A program made the translations under genes and the position numbers. The notes beneath the pieces were generated by a model. The model had not been told where the DNA came from, searched no databases, and was given only the letters and a program-made list of their open reading frames with translations. A DNA stretch of 64,000 bases from Methylomonas lenta (GTDB lineage Bacteria > Pseudomonadota > Gammaproteobacteria > Methylococcales > Methylomonadaceae): positions 19,115 to 83,114 of the forward strand of contig NZ_LUUI01000150.1 in assembly GCF_001644015.1 (NCBI RefSeq), written 5' to 3'. This document shows positions 17,064 to 25,242 of the stretch, in pieces. Positions within the stretch are counted from its first letter, which is position 1. Each line of letters starts with the position of its first letter.

Positions 17064-18147
17064 TATTAACGGCTGTTGTTATCGGACTGTTCGATTGTAC
17101 TTGTGCTCGCTTATTGGATGCCTTCATATCTTTAATGAAATCAGGTGATGGGTAAAATGTATAAACAACGTCCAATACTTTACCCCTTGGGCCTGTAACT
17201 GGGACTTTTTCAGATTTAGATAACACGCGCGAAGCTTCAAGTTCTTTGATGCAATCGTCTAATGTCTCAATTGCTTTGCGTTCTCTGCTATAGCTATCTA
17301 GTAGCCCGCTATCCCGCTTAATTGTGCTGTACCTAATCTCAAACGATGTGGAAAAACTGGCAAAGGTGAACTTTAGTGATAGCTGTTTATGTAGCCAGCG
17401 TGTTAGCTGGTTCTTGTGGCTCATCATCTGAGCGTAATTGTATTGTCTAAAGGTTATTGCATCGATGGCTAGCGTCACGAGCGGGTGAAATTGTGCAATC
17501 CAACGCGAATCCGGGTCTTCATTCAGTTTACTGCGAGATACCGCAGATAAACCGGTTAAAAATGGGCTTAAGCTAAACCCCTCCCCTCGCTTCCCGTCTC
17601 GTTTCGAAATTTCAATCGTACTTCGGGCCAGAATCTTGAGGCTTAAAACAATCTCCTGATAAGAACGAGTATGGCCCCGGCTCTCTAGTTCTTTGCGTAG
17701 CGCGTAGAGAGTGAAGACTACACCACTACGGAATTCAGATTTAGCGTAAAAGCCATTTTCAGGTTCGGCGGCAATTTTTCGTAATGCATCTTCTATTAAT
17801 TCCTCATTGGCACTTGGGTAAAAATCCTTGCTTACTCCTGTAGCTTCATCGATGATTCGCGCGGCTTGAATAGTAGCCAACATAGGCTCACCACGATAAT
17901 TGAAATCAAGTTGAAGTAAATCAAGAAACCCCTTGGTTTTCCGTGTCTTATCCATTTGCTGACGGGAAACGGCATAGCGAGGTACGCTATCCCATAAGTC
18001 GAAAGCATTCGATAGTCGATCCCTGGCGGCATCGCCATTGCAGATAAACGTTTTAAATAAATCTAATTGTTGACCGGTAAAGTCGGAATCAAGAGGCGGT
18101 GTAACCGTAGCCTCTAAACTTGATGCTCTTTTGCTCTTAGTTGCCAT
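17059..18147 (-). CDS. repA: Plasmid replication initiator RepA
   Basis: The 362-residue protein has the appearance of iteron-binding initiators with winged-helix domains. Helices and basic stretches fill the middle (YQEIVLSLKILARSTIEISK, then FHPLVTLAIDAITFRQYNY and NQLTRWLHKQLSLKFTFA), and a second possible winged helix spans about residues 260-340. Its C terminus runs into the iteron array, to which it presumably binds. It is the last of the KorA-like and repA pair on the minus strand. Gene order resembles broad-host-range plasmids of the IncW/PromA kind. The exact Rep family cannot be fixed without a search. Confidence 0.8.
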   Translation of the reverse strand: MATKSKRASSLEATVTPPLDSDFTGQQLDLFKTFICNGDAARDRLSNAFDLWDSVPRYAVSRQQMDKTRKTKGFLDLLQLDFNYRGEPMLATIQAARIIDEATGVSKDFYPSANEELIEDALRKIAAEPENGFYAKSEFRSGVVFTLYALRKELESRGHTRSYQEIVLSLKILARSTIEISKRDGKRGEGFSLSPFLTGLSAVSRSKLNEDPDSRWIAQFHPLVTLAIDAITFRQYNYAQMMSHKNQLTRWLHKQLSLKFTFASFSTSFEIRYSTIKRDSGLLDSYSRERKAIETLDDCIKELEASRVLSKSEKVPVTGPRGKVLDVVYTFYPSPDFIKDMKASNKRAQVQSNSPITTAVNK

Positions 18148-18173
18148 TATTCAAAACCCTTGCATAGGTGATA

Positions 18174-18632
18174 TTACGTCGGCTTGACTGTTAAGCGGCG
18201 TGGTCGTTTTTTCGAACTCTTATCGCCGTCTACCGCGCTACTGACTTTTTCTTTTTCAGTGTTTTTTACCAGGCTACCTATTTCAGTCTCCCGCCTGATT
18301 GAAACCTCTGATACGAATTGTTTAATTAAATCCATTGGGGCTTCAATTGTTAATACATCCCAGTTATCAGGTAAGTGACTTTTCTGTGCCTTATGCTCAA
18401 TTTTCTTTGCAAGCATGTAAGCATCGAAGACTGAAAGAACAATGGAAGCTGTTTCGTTAACAGACTGCCGTGACCAACCGTAACGAACTGCAACCTTCTG
18501 GTAGACCTCGCCCAATACCAAAGAGGAATAGGCGGCCTCGATACGATGCTCAGAAATAGTCAGTAGTGGCCGTACTGTTTCAAATTCATCAATGGTCATT
18601 CGGCGCCTTTTTTTGGGGCCTCTAGTTGTCAT
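18174..18632 (-). CDS. KorA/TrfB-like transcriptional regulator
   Basis: The 152-residue protein resembles the TrfB/KorA family in its N-terminal half: MTIDEFETVRPLLTISEHRI, then LVLGEVYQKVAVRYGWSRQS (the helix-turn-helix). KorA in RK2 represses replication, partition and transfer promoters together with KorB. Here it sits directly upstream of repA (26-bp gap) and downstream of parB, the same neighbourhood as the RK2 central control region. The C-terminal 60 residues are charged and probably flexible. Confidence 0.7.
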   Translation of the reverse strand: MTTRGPKKRRRMTIDEFETVRPLLTISEHRIEAAYSSLVLGEVYQKVAVRYGWSRQSVNETASIVLSVFDAYMLAKKIEHKAQKSHLPDNWDVLTIEAPMDLIKQFVSEVSIRRETEIGSLVKNTEKEKVSSAVDGDKSSKKRPRRLTVKPT

Positions 18633-18727
18633 ATTGTTTTAAGTTATTTTGTATTAGCTATCTTAACATTAGCGATTTAACCGACTATACCCACAAAAAA
18701 ACACCTAGTGAGCGGGTCATTGTTGGC

Positions 18728-19876
18728 TTAGCCTTTAACGTTACCTAAAATATTCAACAAACTAAACCGCGCCTTACTATCCACACCGTTTAAAAATGCC
18801 GCTAATGCAAAAGCCCTCGAGCCATAGCTGGAAAACAGGCCTTTGTGCAAGCCTTGAATAACTAAATTACCTATATTGCTGGCCGAAGTGCCTGAATCGT
18901 AGAATGACTGTAACCAGTCCTCAACCGCATCTTTTTCAACCTGGCTTAACGAAGCAATCGCATTTTTGGGTGTATTGCTTCTGCCAGTTCCAATAATAAA
19001 TTCATATACTCTATTAAGTACGTCCTGTGGATTGACAGCGGAACTTTGTATGGCGATATCGTCTTCATCTTGATTTTTCGCGCCCGCGAAAACCTCAACC
19101 TGAACATCGACTTTACCCGGTTTCTTCTTAGGTGGCTTCACGCTATCTTTGACTTCCTTGACTTTATCCCGGGCATTATCCTTGAAGCGTGTATCTTTCA
19201 AATCATCGACTAATTTCTGAGCTGCAGCAGGATCAACCTTTTCAACCTGTTTAACCGCGTGGATAACTTCAATATCGGCGCTTATATCCTCATTGACAAG
19301 TCGCCTCGTTTGGTCAGGTAGGTTAAGCAATTCCAATCGCTTAGAAAGCCATGAGCGGCTTTTGCTACCGTACTTTTCTAATAATGCCTCGGTAGCTTTA
19401 CCCTTACCTAATTTGAGCTCCAAGTTGTCAAGGTCGCGTTTGATTTTTCGGGATTCTTCAATCTGTGTTAGATTTTTGCGGTGAATGTTCTCGGCCATCT
19501 GCGCATCATCCGCCTGCTCATCTGACATTTCCTTAATGATCGCGGGAATCTGGGCAAGTCCGGCGATTTTAGCAGCCCTGAAACGGCGTTCCCCAGCAAC
19601 TAAATCATAACTACCGGTCTCGTTAGGCCGTATCAAAATCGGCTGTAAAACACCATGTTCGGTGATATTCGCGGCCAAACCTTCAAGGCTGTTATCCTCA
19701 TCGCTAAACTCTTCCCGAATTTGCGCCTTAACCTCGATCATATCTAGGTAAATCAATGAGTATTGCGGGCCTTCATTATTAAACAGTGCGTCAACGCCTT
19801 GGCCGATAATGTCCGTCGCTTCTGAAAATGCAGTTTTGCTTTTGTTCACAGTGAGCCTCTTACTGTCCGAATCCAA
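18728..19876 (-). CDS. parB: ParB/KorB-like partition protein and regulator
   Basis: This 382-residue protein has the ParB N-terminal domain with [20 protein letters not shown] (GERRFRAA at residues 95-102) and [15 protein letters not shown] helix-turn-helix core follows ([18 protein letters not shown]), then a linker rich in lysine and a C-terminal domain. Length and layout suit KorB (about 360 residues), which acts both as centromere-binding protein and as global repressor. The seven dispersed palindromes in this element are the obvious candidates for its sites; one lies inside this gene (19075-19092). It overlaps parA by 17 bp. Confidence 0.85.
   Translation of the reverse strand: MDSDSKRLTVNKSKTAFSEATDIIGQGVDALFNNEGPQYSLIYLDMIEVKAQIREEFSDEDNSLEGLAANITEHGVLQPILIRPNETGSYDLVAGERRFRAAKIAGLAQIPAIIKEMSDEQADDAQMAENIHRKNLTQIEESRKIKRDLDNLELKLGKGKATEALLEKYGSKSRSWLSKRLELLNLPDQTRRLVNEDISADIEVIHAVKQVEKVDPAAAQKLVDDLKDTRFKDNARDKVKEVKDSVKPPKKKPGKVDVQVEVFAGAKNQDEDDIAIQSSAVNPQDVLNRVYEFIIGTGRSNTPKNAIASLSQVEKDAVEDWLQSFYDSGTSASNIGNLVIQGLHKGLFSSYGSRAFALAAFLNGVDSKARFSLLNILGNVKG
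19075..19092. promoter_or_regulatory. KorB-like palindromic operator, copy 2 (inside parB)
   Basis: TTTTCGCG-CC-CGCGAAAA within the coding sequence of the ParB-like protein. Its intragenic place makes it a candidate parS. Confidence 0.6.
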
Positions 19877-20627
19877 TTTTTGCTAATACCGCTTTACAAG
19901 CTGCTTGCCACTCGATGGCGGCTTTTAGATGTCCTTCGCCTTTTGTGCCAAACCATACCGGACGGCGGTTGGCAATCGCTTTTCTAACCGGTGCGCGTTC
20001 CGGCAATGTTTCAGCCATAATGGCCGAACCATACTTGGCTCGTAACGATTCCAAACCTGCGCGTTCTTCGCCGCTGCGGTTATTGATCTTGATAGGTAAA
20101 ATACCGATGTGCTTTAAGCGTGGGTTAAAGCCTTGGGTTCGAATTACGTGTATGGTTTGCATTAAATCCATGACACCAGCCAGCTCGTACAAGCCAACTG
20201 AAACCGGCGTTAAAACAAAATCGGCGGCAGATAACGCGGCCATCAAACGCACACCCAACAATGGCGGCGTATCGATAAAGCAAACGTCATAATCATTAGC
20301 GAAGGCGCGTAGGGCTTTGCTTGGGTGTCTAATCACTTGGTTTTCTGCTTTATCAATCGCAAGCAAACCGTTATCGGCCCGAATCAAGCCTAAACCGTCA
20401 TTCACAACTAACGGCGCGGCTTTGCTTGGTTCCTCGCTGAATAGCGAAGAGGCCAGTAATGTATCGGTAGGCGTCGGCGAAAACGTCAATGACAGGCTGC
20501 CCTGCTTGTCCATATCCACCAGCAACACACGTAAACCAGCATCTTGAGCCGCATAAGCTAGATGCACGGCCAGCGTACTTTTTCCGACGCCGCCTTTTTG
20601 ATTCGCAATAGCGAGAATTTTCATCAT
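19860..20627 (-). CDS. parA: ParA/IncC-like partition ATPase
   Basis: These 255 residues begin [20 protein letters not shown], with the deviant Walker A KGGVGKST at residues 11-18. A further motif [11 protein letters not shown] (about residues 113-123) is typical. ParA of this short type lacks an N-terminal DNA-binding domain, so regulation is expected from ParB or KorA. It uses ATP to position plasmids through ParB-parS complexes. GGGGT precedes the start, and a palindrome straddling a TATAAT box lies upstream (20653-20679). Confidence 0.93.
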   Translation of the reverse strand: MMKILAIANQKGGVGKSTLAVHLAYAAQDAGLRVLLVDMDKQGSLSLTFSPTPTDTLLASSLFSEEPSKAAPLVVNDGLGLIRADNGLLAIDKAENQVIRHPSKALRAFANDYDVCFIDTPPLLGVRLMAALSAADFVLTPVSVGLYELAGVMDLMQTIHVIRTQGFNPRLKHIGILPIKINNRSGEERAGLESLRAKYGSAIMAETLPERAPVRKAIANRRPVWFGTKGEGHLKAAIEWQAACKAVLAKIGFGQ

Positions 20628-20652
20628 CTACCCCTTTCCAGATTCATCATGT

Positions 20653-20679
20653 GATGCGCGGATTATAAAACCGCGCATC
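20653..20679 (-). promoter_or_regulatory. parAB promoter with operator palindrome
   Basis: GATGCGCGG (20653-20661) and CCGCGCATC (20671-20679) are perfect inverted arms around the spacer ATTATAAAA. On the minus strand the spacer contains TATAAT, the -10 box. A protein bound to both arms would block RNA polymerase. KorA-like or ParB control is the natural guess. Confidence 0.65.
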
Positions 20680-20748
20680 TAACCTTAAATTACGTTGCAT
20701 TGTCAGAACTGATAAGCCCACCCAGATTTATCGGGGTGGTGCCGCACA

Positions 20749-21210
20749 TTAGGCCGCGCGTCTCTCCCTTTCGGCTTTAACGGTAGCCAAAGTGCTAGGG
20801 GTAAAATGGAAATCCAACTCAACACCTAACCGCGTCAATTCACGAATTAAGATATAACCTAATTTCGCGTTTTGATCGTCGCCATGCAAAATAACATAGC
20901 TAAACGCTTGATCAACCCCACCATCAACATTTTTTTTCGTTATGAACCAGTCGTTTCTACCAGAAAAATAATGAAGATAAACCAAAGCGTGGTTGCCTTT
21001 TCCGTCTTGTTCAAACGTCGATTGAATGCCTTCTATCAGCTCGGCAAGATCAACAATCAACCGCAAAAAATAATCATTTTCTTCACCGGTACAGATAGAA
21101 ATTGATTGTGATTTTGAAATAAACGGCGCGAGGACATGCGACAGTTCAGCAGCCTTAACAGCTAATGAATTAGTGGAAAACTCGGTAGGGGTGTTATTAG
21201 AGGTAGCCAT
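20749..21210 (-). CDS. Hypothetical plasmid protein (DUF2958-like pattern)
   Basis: From ATG at 21210 the protein has 153 residues. The C-terminal half (ALVYLHYFSGRNDWFITKKN, then YVILHGDDQNAKLGYILIRE and LDFHFTPSTLATV) resembles small plasmid and ICE proteins of the DUF2958 kind, but the match is by pattern only. An earlier in-frame ATG at 21285 lies inside the duplicated promoter-leader segment and is rejected. The same promoter module precedes the DUF932 gene, so the two genes are probably co-regulated. Confidence 0.6.
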   Translation of the reverse strand: MATSNNTPTEFSTNSLAVKAAELSHVLAPFISKSQSISICTGEENDYFLRLIVDLAELIEGIQSTFEQDGKGNHALVYLHYFSGRNDWFITKKNVDGGVDQAFSYVILHGDDQNAKLGYILIRELTRLGVELDFHFTPSTLATVKAERERRAA

Positions 21211-21291
21211 GCTATGCTTCAAATTACTGGCCTTGGCGAAATGCCCTGCCCTATATGGTTTTGAGTTTAACCACCTTGAAACCATGGTGTT

Positions 21292-21335
21292 ATTATCCTG
21301 GTTTGTGCTTTTATTGTCAAGCTATTTACCTGACA
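21292..21335 (-). promoter_or_regulatory. Sigma70-type promoter module, copy 1
   Basis: On the minus strand TTGACA (21320-21315), a 17-bp spacer and GATAAT (21297-21292) form a strong promoter. The -35 box lies in the partly symmetric TGTCAGGTAAATAGCTTGACA, a possible operator. The same module with the same spacing is found at 24357-24400, and the leaders (about 21226-21335 and 24290-24400) are also alike. Confidence 0.75.
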
Positions 21336-21359
21336 TTGTAATATATATTTTTGCTGCCT

Positions 21360-21571
21360 TTAGTTATTTAAGCGAACACACATCAACTCACGCACGTCAG
21401 TGGTATACCGTTGAGAAACCCGCCCTACTCTGGGTTTCCAGATTTGATCGATGTCGGCCGTAGTAATAGCAATGCTTTTGGAAAACGGAGGTTGATGTGA
21501 TCGACAGTTTTCATTAAGGCTCGGTTTTGCACTGGTAAACCATTGTCGGCAAAGTCGAATAGCTCAGCTTG
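21360..21571 (-). pseudogene. umuC: umuC remnant (C-terminal end only)
   Basis: Directly downstream of umuD the minus strand encodes QAELFDFADNGLPVQNRALM followed by KTVDHINLRFPKALLL. After a frameshift near 21440 it continues WKPRVGRVSQRYTTDVRELM. These are the C-terminal signatures of UmuC/RumB (LFD..., LM..VD.IN, then W...R.SPRYTT..DELP). About 350 N-terminal residues, including the polymerase domain, are missing. So umuC was lost by a large internal deletion that left umuD intact. Confidence 0.75.
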
Positions 21572-21593
21572 TCCCGGTGCGGTTGCTGCATAC

Positions 21594-22106
21594 TTACACC
21601 GCATGGATCACAGTAGTGACCACGCCCCAAATCACCAGCTCCAAATCGTCACTAAGCACGATGTCGGGATAATCCGGATTTTCTGCTTTCAGCTTCCATT
21701 TTTTGTTTTCGCACGCTAGGCGCTTAACCGTCAGATCGCCGTTTAGTGCGCAAATTATGATTCTACCCGCCACCGGCTCAATGGATCGGTCGACGACCAA
21801 GATGTCGTTGGGGTGAATGCCGGCCCCGAGCATCGATTCGCCTTGTGCCCGAACAAAGTAAGTCGCTGCGGGTTTTTGGACCAGCAATTCGTTCAAGTCC
21901 AGACTTTTATCGATATAGTCTGCCGCTGGCGAGGGGAAACCCGCAGATACTTTGCCGGCGAACAACGGCAGGCGAAGTTGTTGTAGCAAGCGAGTCGGCT
22001 TCGACACGGCCAGTCGATTTGCCAAAATCATCACATCATCTACGACATTACGTTTGAAAGGCATTACAGGCATGGCATCATAAGCAGTCTGATGAGCGGG
22101 TCGCAT
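21594..22106 (-). CDS. umuD: UmuD-like S24 peptidase
   Basis: The 170-residue reading contains the whole UmuD domain. The cleavage region is FAGKVSAGFPSPAADY, with the Ala-Gly bond at about residues 55-56. The serine is in AQGESMLGAGI (Ser91) and the lysine in GDLTVKRLA (Lys128). UmuD is cut after RecA activation and joins UmuC in error-prone polymerase V. Here umuC is gone, so a stand-alone role (regulation, or pairing with a chromosomal UmuC) is an inference. The family length suggests a start further in, for example ATG at 22064; no ribosome binding site decides it. Confidence 0.88.
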   Translation of the reverse strand: MRPAHQTAYDAMPVMPFKRNVVDDVMILANRLAVSKPTRLLQQLRLPLFAGKVSAGFPSPAADYIDKSLDLNELLVQKPAATYFVRAQGESMLGAGIHPNDILVVDRSIEPVAGRIIICALNGDLTVKRLACENKKWKLKAENPDYPDIVLSDDLELVIWGVVTTVIHAV

Positions 22107-22229
22107 AGCCTACCATCGAAATGAATATTGTTCTATGTTTGTTCTTATTGGTGGCGTTACCTTCCTCTCGGACATTGGCAAGCAATAGGCCTAAGCCATA
22201 TCCAAATCAGTCGGCACCGCCGCACCTCA

Positions 22230-22247
22230 TTTTCGCGCCCGCGAAAA
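22230..22247. promoter_or_regulatory. KorB-like palindromic operator, copy 3
   Basis: TTTTCGCG-CC-CGCGAAAA upstream of umuD, close to a second palindrome at 22262-22281. Confidence 0.65.
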
Positions 22248-22261
22248 TACAAGATAAATCG

Positions 22262-22281
22262 ATTGTATTGTGCAATACAAT
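22262..22281. promoter_or_regulatory. 20-bp operator palindrome upstream of umuD
   Basis: ATTGTATTGTGCAATACAAT is a perfect 9+2+9 palindrome, 15 bp from the KorB-like site. It is likely a repressor operator at a promoter for umuD or for the opposite strand, where AAGGAG (22283-22288) precedes a 26-codon ORF starting at 22294. It does not match the E. coli LexA box. Confidence 0.6.
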
Positions 22282-22369
22282 CCAAGGAGAATTATGCACA
22301 TTAGCCAAGCAAGGGGGTCTCCAATCTACCCCCGAAAAAGCTGGCTTGTGTATAATTCCACCGCCATCG

Positions 22370-22594
22370 TTTAGGGTTTTGAGCATGGCGATAGCCTTGC
22401 GTAGTATTAGGGATAAGCCCAGCGGCTAAGGGAGGTGTGACGGTGCGGAGTTTACGTAGCATTGGCACACGTCCCTTATTGAGCGTTGGCAAGGCGGTCT
22501 GTAAGGTTGGCCGCGCTAGCGGCCAAGTCGGCACGACCGAGCGAATAGCGAGCCTGGAACGGGCGTCCGGTTTTCGCGAATAGCGAAAATGCCC
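22370..22594. repeat. 225-bp direct repeat, copy 1
   Basis: This segment and 24784-25008 have equal length and differ at only about five positions by eye. Both end with the imperfect hairpin TTTTCGCGAATAGCGAAAA. The minus strand of both copies is open over most of the length (MLRKLRTVTPPLAAGLIPNT), but the reading diverges at once after the repeat, so a protein is doubtful. An extended -10 (TGTGTATAAT) lies upstream of this copy on the plus strand. Confidence 0.8.
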
Positions 22595-23146
22595 CAAAAT
22601 CTAAAAACACTTCCTCACCAAGCAAACGAAAGATCACGTTGAATGTTGAACAGCCAACCCATTGAAAAAGTCGGTTATAAACTGCCTGGCGAGCTCAAGG
22701 GCGGTGTCGTAGCTGAAATTTTTATAAAAGAATTTCTGAGTAGGTCCGCCCGCAATCCGGCCGGAACATCACCTTGTAGCCGTCGATATGCCGGAAAACC
22801 TCTGCAAGCGTTTGGCATGCGGGCGACTTCATCAATGAGCCCAATACCGACAGGTGAACCACCGGCCAGCAACACGAGTTTTGTTATCGGCATCAATGGG
22901 TACTTATTATGTCGTTTGTCATGGCATAAAAATCGTAGCCAAATTATCATCAAAAATTCAAAGATAAAACTGGCAGTCATACCTGAGAGTTTTATTCCCT
23001 TCCTTAATCACTTCGCGCGATTGAAAGTAGTCTTTAAAATTCCTGGTCTCCCACATAATTAATCACCATAACCCCAGACATAACCAATAAACGCAATGCA
23101 GCGAAGAAACGGGAAGGGCGAAGCCCATCCCTTTTTTGATTTCTAA
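22595..23146. other. Decayed coding sequence, no intact gene
   Basis: On the minus strand several short frames read like protein but are broken: MWETRNFKDYFQSREVIKEG (from 23057) and CQTLAEVFRHIDGYKVMFRP (about 22825-22765). Between them lie an incompatible frame and stops. This looks like the remains of one or two genes. Longer ORFs at 22643-23062 (plus) and 22675-22980 (minus) are chance readings of the same DNA. Confidence 0.45.
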
Positions 23147-23377
23147 CTAGCTTAGCTCTGGCGCAACCTCAACAGCCTCGATCAGCATCCACATAACCGT
23201 TTCAGCCAGCGAATGAATAACGTGGCCGTAAGCCTCATCTTGATTAGCAAGCCCGCCACTTTGCCGCTTAATTTCTTCAAGAAAATGCAAAGCCTTGTTG
23301 TGATTCTCGCGGGTAATGTGAAAAACTGAGCCGTTAATTATTTGATGTTCGTTTAGAGATTGTGAAGTATTGTTCAT
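23147..23377 (-). CDS. Small hypothetical protein downstream of the DUF932 gene
   Basis: This 76-residue helical, acidic protein (RENHNKALHFLEEIKRQSGG, then HVIHSLAETVMWMLIEAVEV) lies 72 bp after the DUF932 gene in the same direction, so probably in its operon. No family is recognised. Confidence 0.6.
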   Translation of the reverse strand: MNNTSQSLNEHQIINGSVFHITRENHNKALHFLEEIKRQSGGLANQDEAYGHVIHSLAETVMWMLIEAVEVAPELS

Positions 23378-23449
23378 AGTCTGACGCTCGCCGAATAAAA
23401 TTGATAGAAGAGGGAGCAGACTGGCCGCCTCCTTGCGGCCAGTCTGAAA

Positions 23450-24271
23450 TTAAGCGGCTTTGAGTTTTCTCATCTCTTCGGCCAGCGTCCAAATTGCTTT
23501 ATTGAGTCTAACGTTTTCGCTAACGCCCTTAACCTCACGCGCTCTTTGTGAACGTTTGGTTTCCTTGTTTTGCACCTCCACGCCGCCTTTCAACAATTTC
23601 TCTTGCAGAACGTTAAAAGTCGTCCAAAGGTCGGGTGAACGGTCGGCATCACGGCGGGGGCGTAACAATTCGTCGTTTTTAACGTTTGCCTCGTCGGCAT
23701 CCCAGCGTAAACCCTTGGCGGCTTCTGCAAAAATGGCTTGTTCGTCTCTAGTGAGATTAAGGCCGCGCATAGCGTCCATGTGTTCAAGCGCTCGGGGTGT
23801 TTCCGTTACGATTTTATAAGTGCCTTCGATCACGTTATTGATTACGTTTCCGCTGTGACGAACGCGGATGCAATCAATTTGCCCGTCCGCAACGATCATC
23901 CCGTTTGAACAAACCAAGCGATAAAGTCCGGCGCTGAGCTGGTAAGAACTTGTGCCATCGTGCGAATTGAGCAAAACGATTTCCGGCTTAACTTCACCAA
24001 CTGTAGAAAAGCCGTCATGTTGGCGGAACCGTAAAAGGTGTTTAGCAAAGCCTTTTTTAGATTCATCACGCACGCGAGACTCGGAAGCGTACACAGGCAA
24101 AAATCCCTCGTCGCGTAATGCCTCAACAATGTTGATCGTCGGGATAAATTTATAAGTTTCTTTGCGTGATTCGTGTTTTGTTTCAGCGAAGACAGATGGC
24201 GCTAAACGGTGTAAAGCGTCATTATCAAGTGGGGATTGGGTTTTGGTGCCATAGAAACGATTGTTAAACAT
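23450..24271 (-). CDS. DUF932 (phage/plasmid-like) protein
   Basis: The 273-residue protein shows the DUF932 pattern: TYKFIPTINIVEALRDEGFL and YASESRVRDESKKGFAKHLL, then the core ELSAGLYRLVCSNGM-type sequence (here QLSAGLYRLVCSNGMIVADG), and a basic C terminus. Such proteins are common on plasmids and ICEs, and their function is unsettled. The gene is driven by the second copy of the TTGACA-17-GATAAT promoter and shares that promoter with the gene at 20749. Confidence 0.85.
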   Translation of the reverse strand: MFNNRFYGTKTQSPLDNDALHRLAPSVFAETKHESRKETYKFIPTINIVEALRDEGFLPVYASESRVRDESKKGFAKHLLRFRQHDGFSTVGEVKPEIVLLNSHDGTSSYQLSAGLYRLVCSNGMIVADGQIDCIRVRHSGNVINNVIEGTYKIVTETPRALEHMDAMRGLNLTRDEQAIFAEAAKGLRWDADEANVKNDELLRPRRDADRSPDLWTTFNVLQEKLLKGGVEVQNKETKRSQRAREVKGVSENVRLNKAIWTLAEEMRKLKAA

Positions 24272-24356
24272 GGTAAATAACCTCTTTCAAACTGGCCTTG
24301 GCGGAATGCCCGGCCCTATATGGAATTGAGTTAAACCACCTCGAAACCATGGTGTT

Positions 24357-24400
24357 ATTATCCCTGCTTATGTCCTTAATGTCAAGCTATTTACCTGACA
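24357..24400 (-). promoter_or_regulatory. Sigma70-type promoter module, copy 2
   Basis: Minus-strand TTGACA (24385-24380), a 17-bp spacer and GATAAT (24362-24357) lie upstream of the DUF932 gene. The surrounding leader is nearly the same as that of copy 1. Confidence 0.75.
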
Positions 24401-24401
24401 T

Positions 24402-24783
24402 TTAAATATATTTTTCAATAAGTTAAGTGAAAAATACACTATAAAAACCGCCAAATGGCACACCGATTGCAATCGGGATTAAGGGTTCAGGGATGCGGGA
24501 AATCAGAATAGCGCGGCGATAGCCGCACCGCTTGTTATACAAGGTAAAACAGGGCTTGCCTGAGTGTAGCATCGGTCTTAATGGGACGAGGGCTTGCGGT
24601 GCGTACAGGTGGACAGGCTGGCCGGTGCGGTCAAGGGGTGGGTGCGGCCCGCAGCATAGCGAGGACACGGCCCCTTGACCGAATAAGCCGGGCAGTCTGG
24701 CATACTGTGCGCACACTACGCACGCCTCGTGGCATTAAGACGCCACACAGGACACACCGACCAGGTCTAAACCAACAATATCC
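24402..24783. other. Gap with GC-rich, structured sequence
   Basis: No certain gene is present. On the minus strand a frame (24716-24423) ends in IPEPLIPIAIGVPFGGFYSV and runs in from the 225-bp repeat in another frame. It could be a degraded ORF or a structured leader RNA. I cannot decide which. Confidence 0.35.
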
Positions 24784-25008
24784 TTTAGGGGTTTGAGCAT
24801 GGCGATAGCCTTGCGTAGTATTAGGGATAAGCCCAGCGGCTAAGGGAGGTGTGACAGTGCGGAGTTTACGTAGCATTGGCACACGTCCCTTATTGAGTGT
24901 TGGCAAGGCGGTCTGTAAGGTTGGCAACGCTAGCGGCCAAGTCGGCACGACCGAGCGAATAGCGAGCCTGGAACGGGCGTCCGGTTTTCGCGAATAGCGA
25001 AAATGCCC
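24784..25008. repeat. 225-bp direct repeat, copy 2
   Basis: Partner of 22370-22594 in the same orientation, with the same boundaries (TTTAGGG at the left, ATGCCC at the right). The two copies bracket the DUF932 operon and the decayed region. Confidence 0.8.
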
Positions 25009-25017
25009 AAACAAAAA

Positions 25018-25242
25018 TTAAAGCATTACGTGACAAGCGTTCCTGAATGCCTCGGGATTTTTATTCTCTCCTAACCCAAAAACAATAAGACCTTCTTCAC
25101 GCAGCCGCATAGTTAGACCAGTAAAGTCACTGTCACTTGTAATCAAACAAAACCCATCAAATTTACAAGTGTAAAGCAAATCCATTGCATCAATAATCAT
25201 TGTGCTGTCGGTGTCATTCTTGCCAGTTGCAGAAATATCAAT
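25018..25242 (-). pseudogene. NYN (DUF88) domain protein, C-terminal fragment
   Basis: The minus strand reads ISATGKNDTDSTMIIDAMDL, then FDGFCLITSDSDFTGLTMRL and VFGLGENKNPEAFRNACHVM. This is the second half of a NYN ribonuclease-like domain, with the expected acidic residues (D in TDS, D in SDSDF). A stop lies just before ISATG, and the N-terminal half with the first catalytic Asp is not found in frame. The gene is truncated and presumably inactive. Confidence 0.7.

Noticed and set aside
22230-22600. TTTTCGCGAATAGCGAAAA hairpins at about 22570 and 24985 as further KorB-like sites
   Set aside because: The core lacks the CGCG-NN-CGCG centre; they belong to the 225-bp repeat.
22643-23062. 139-codon plus-strand ORF
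   Set aside because: The opposite strand carries better protein-like fragments; the composition looks like a chance reading.
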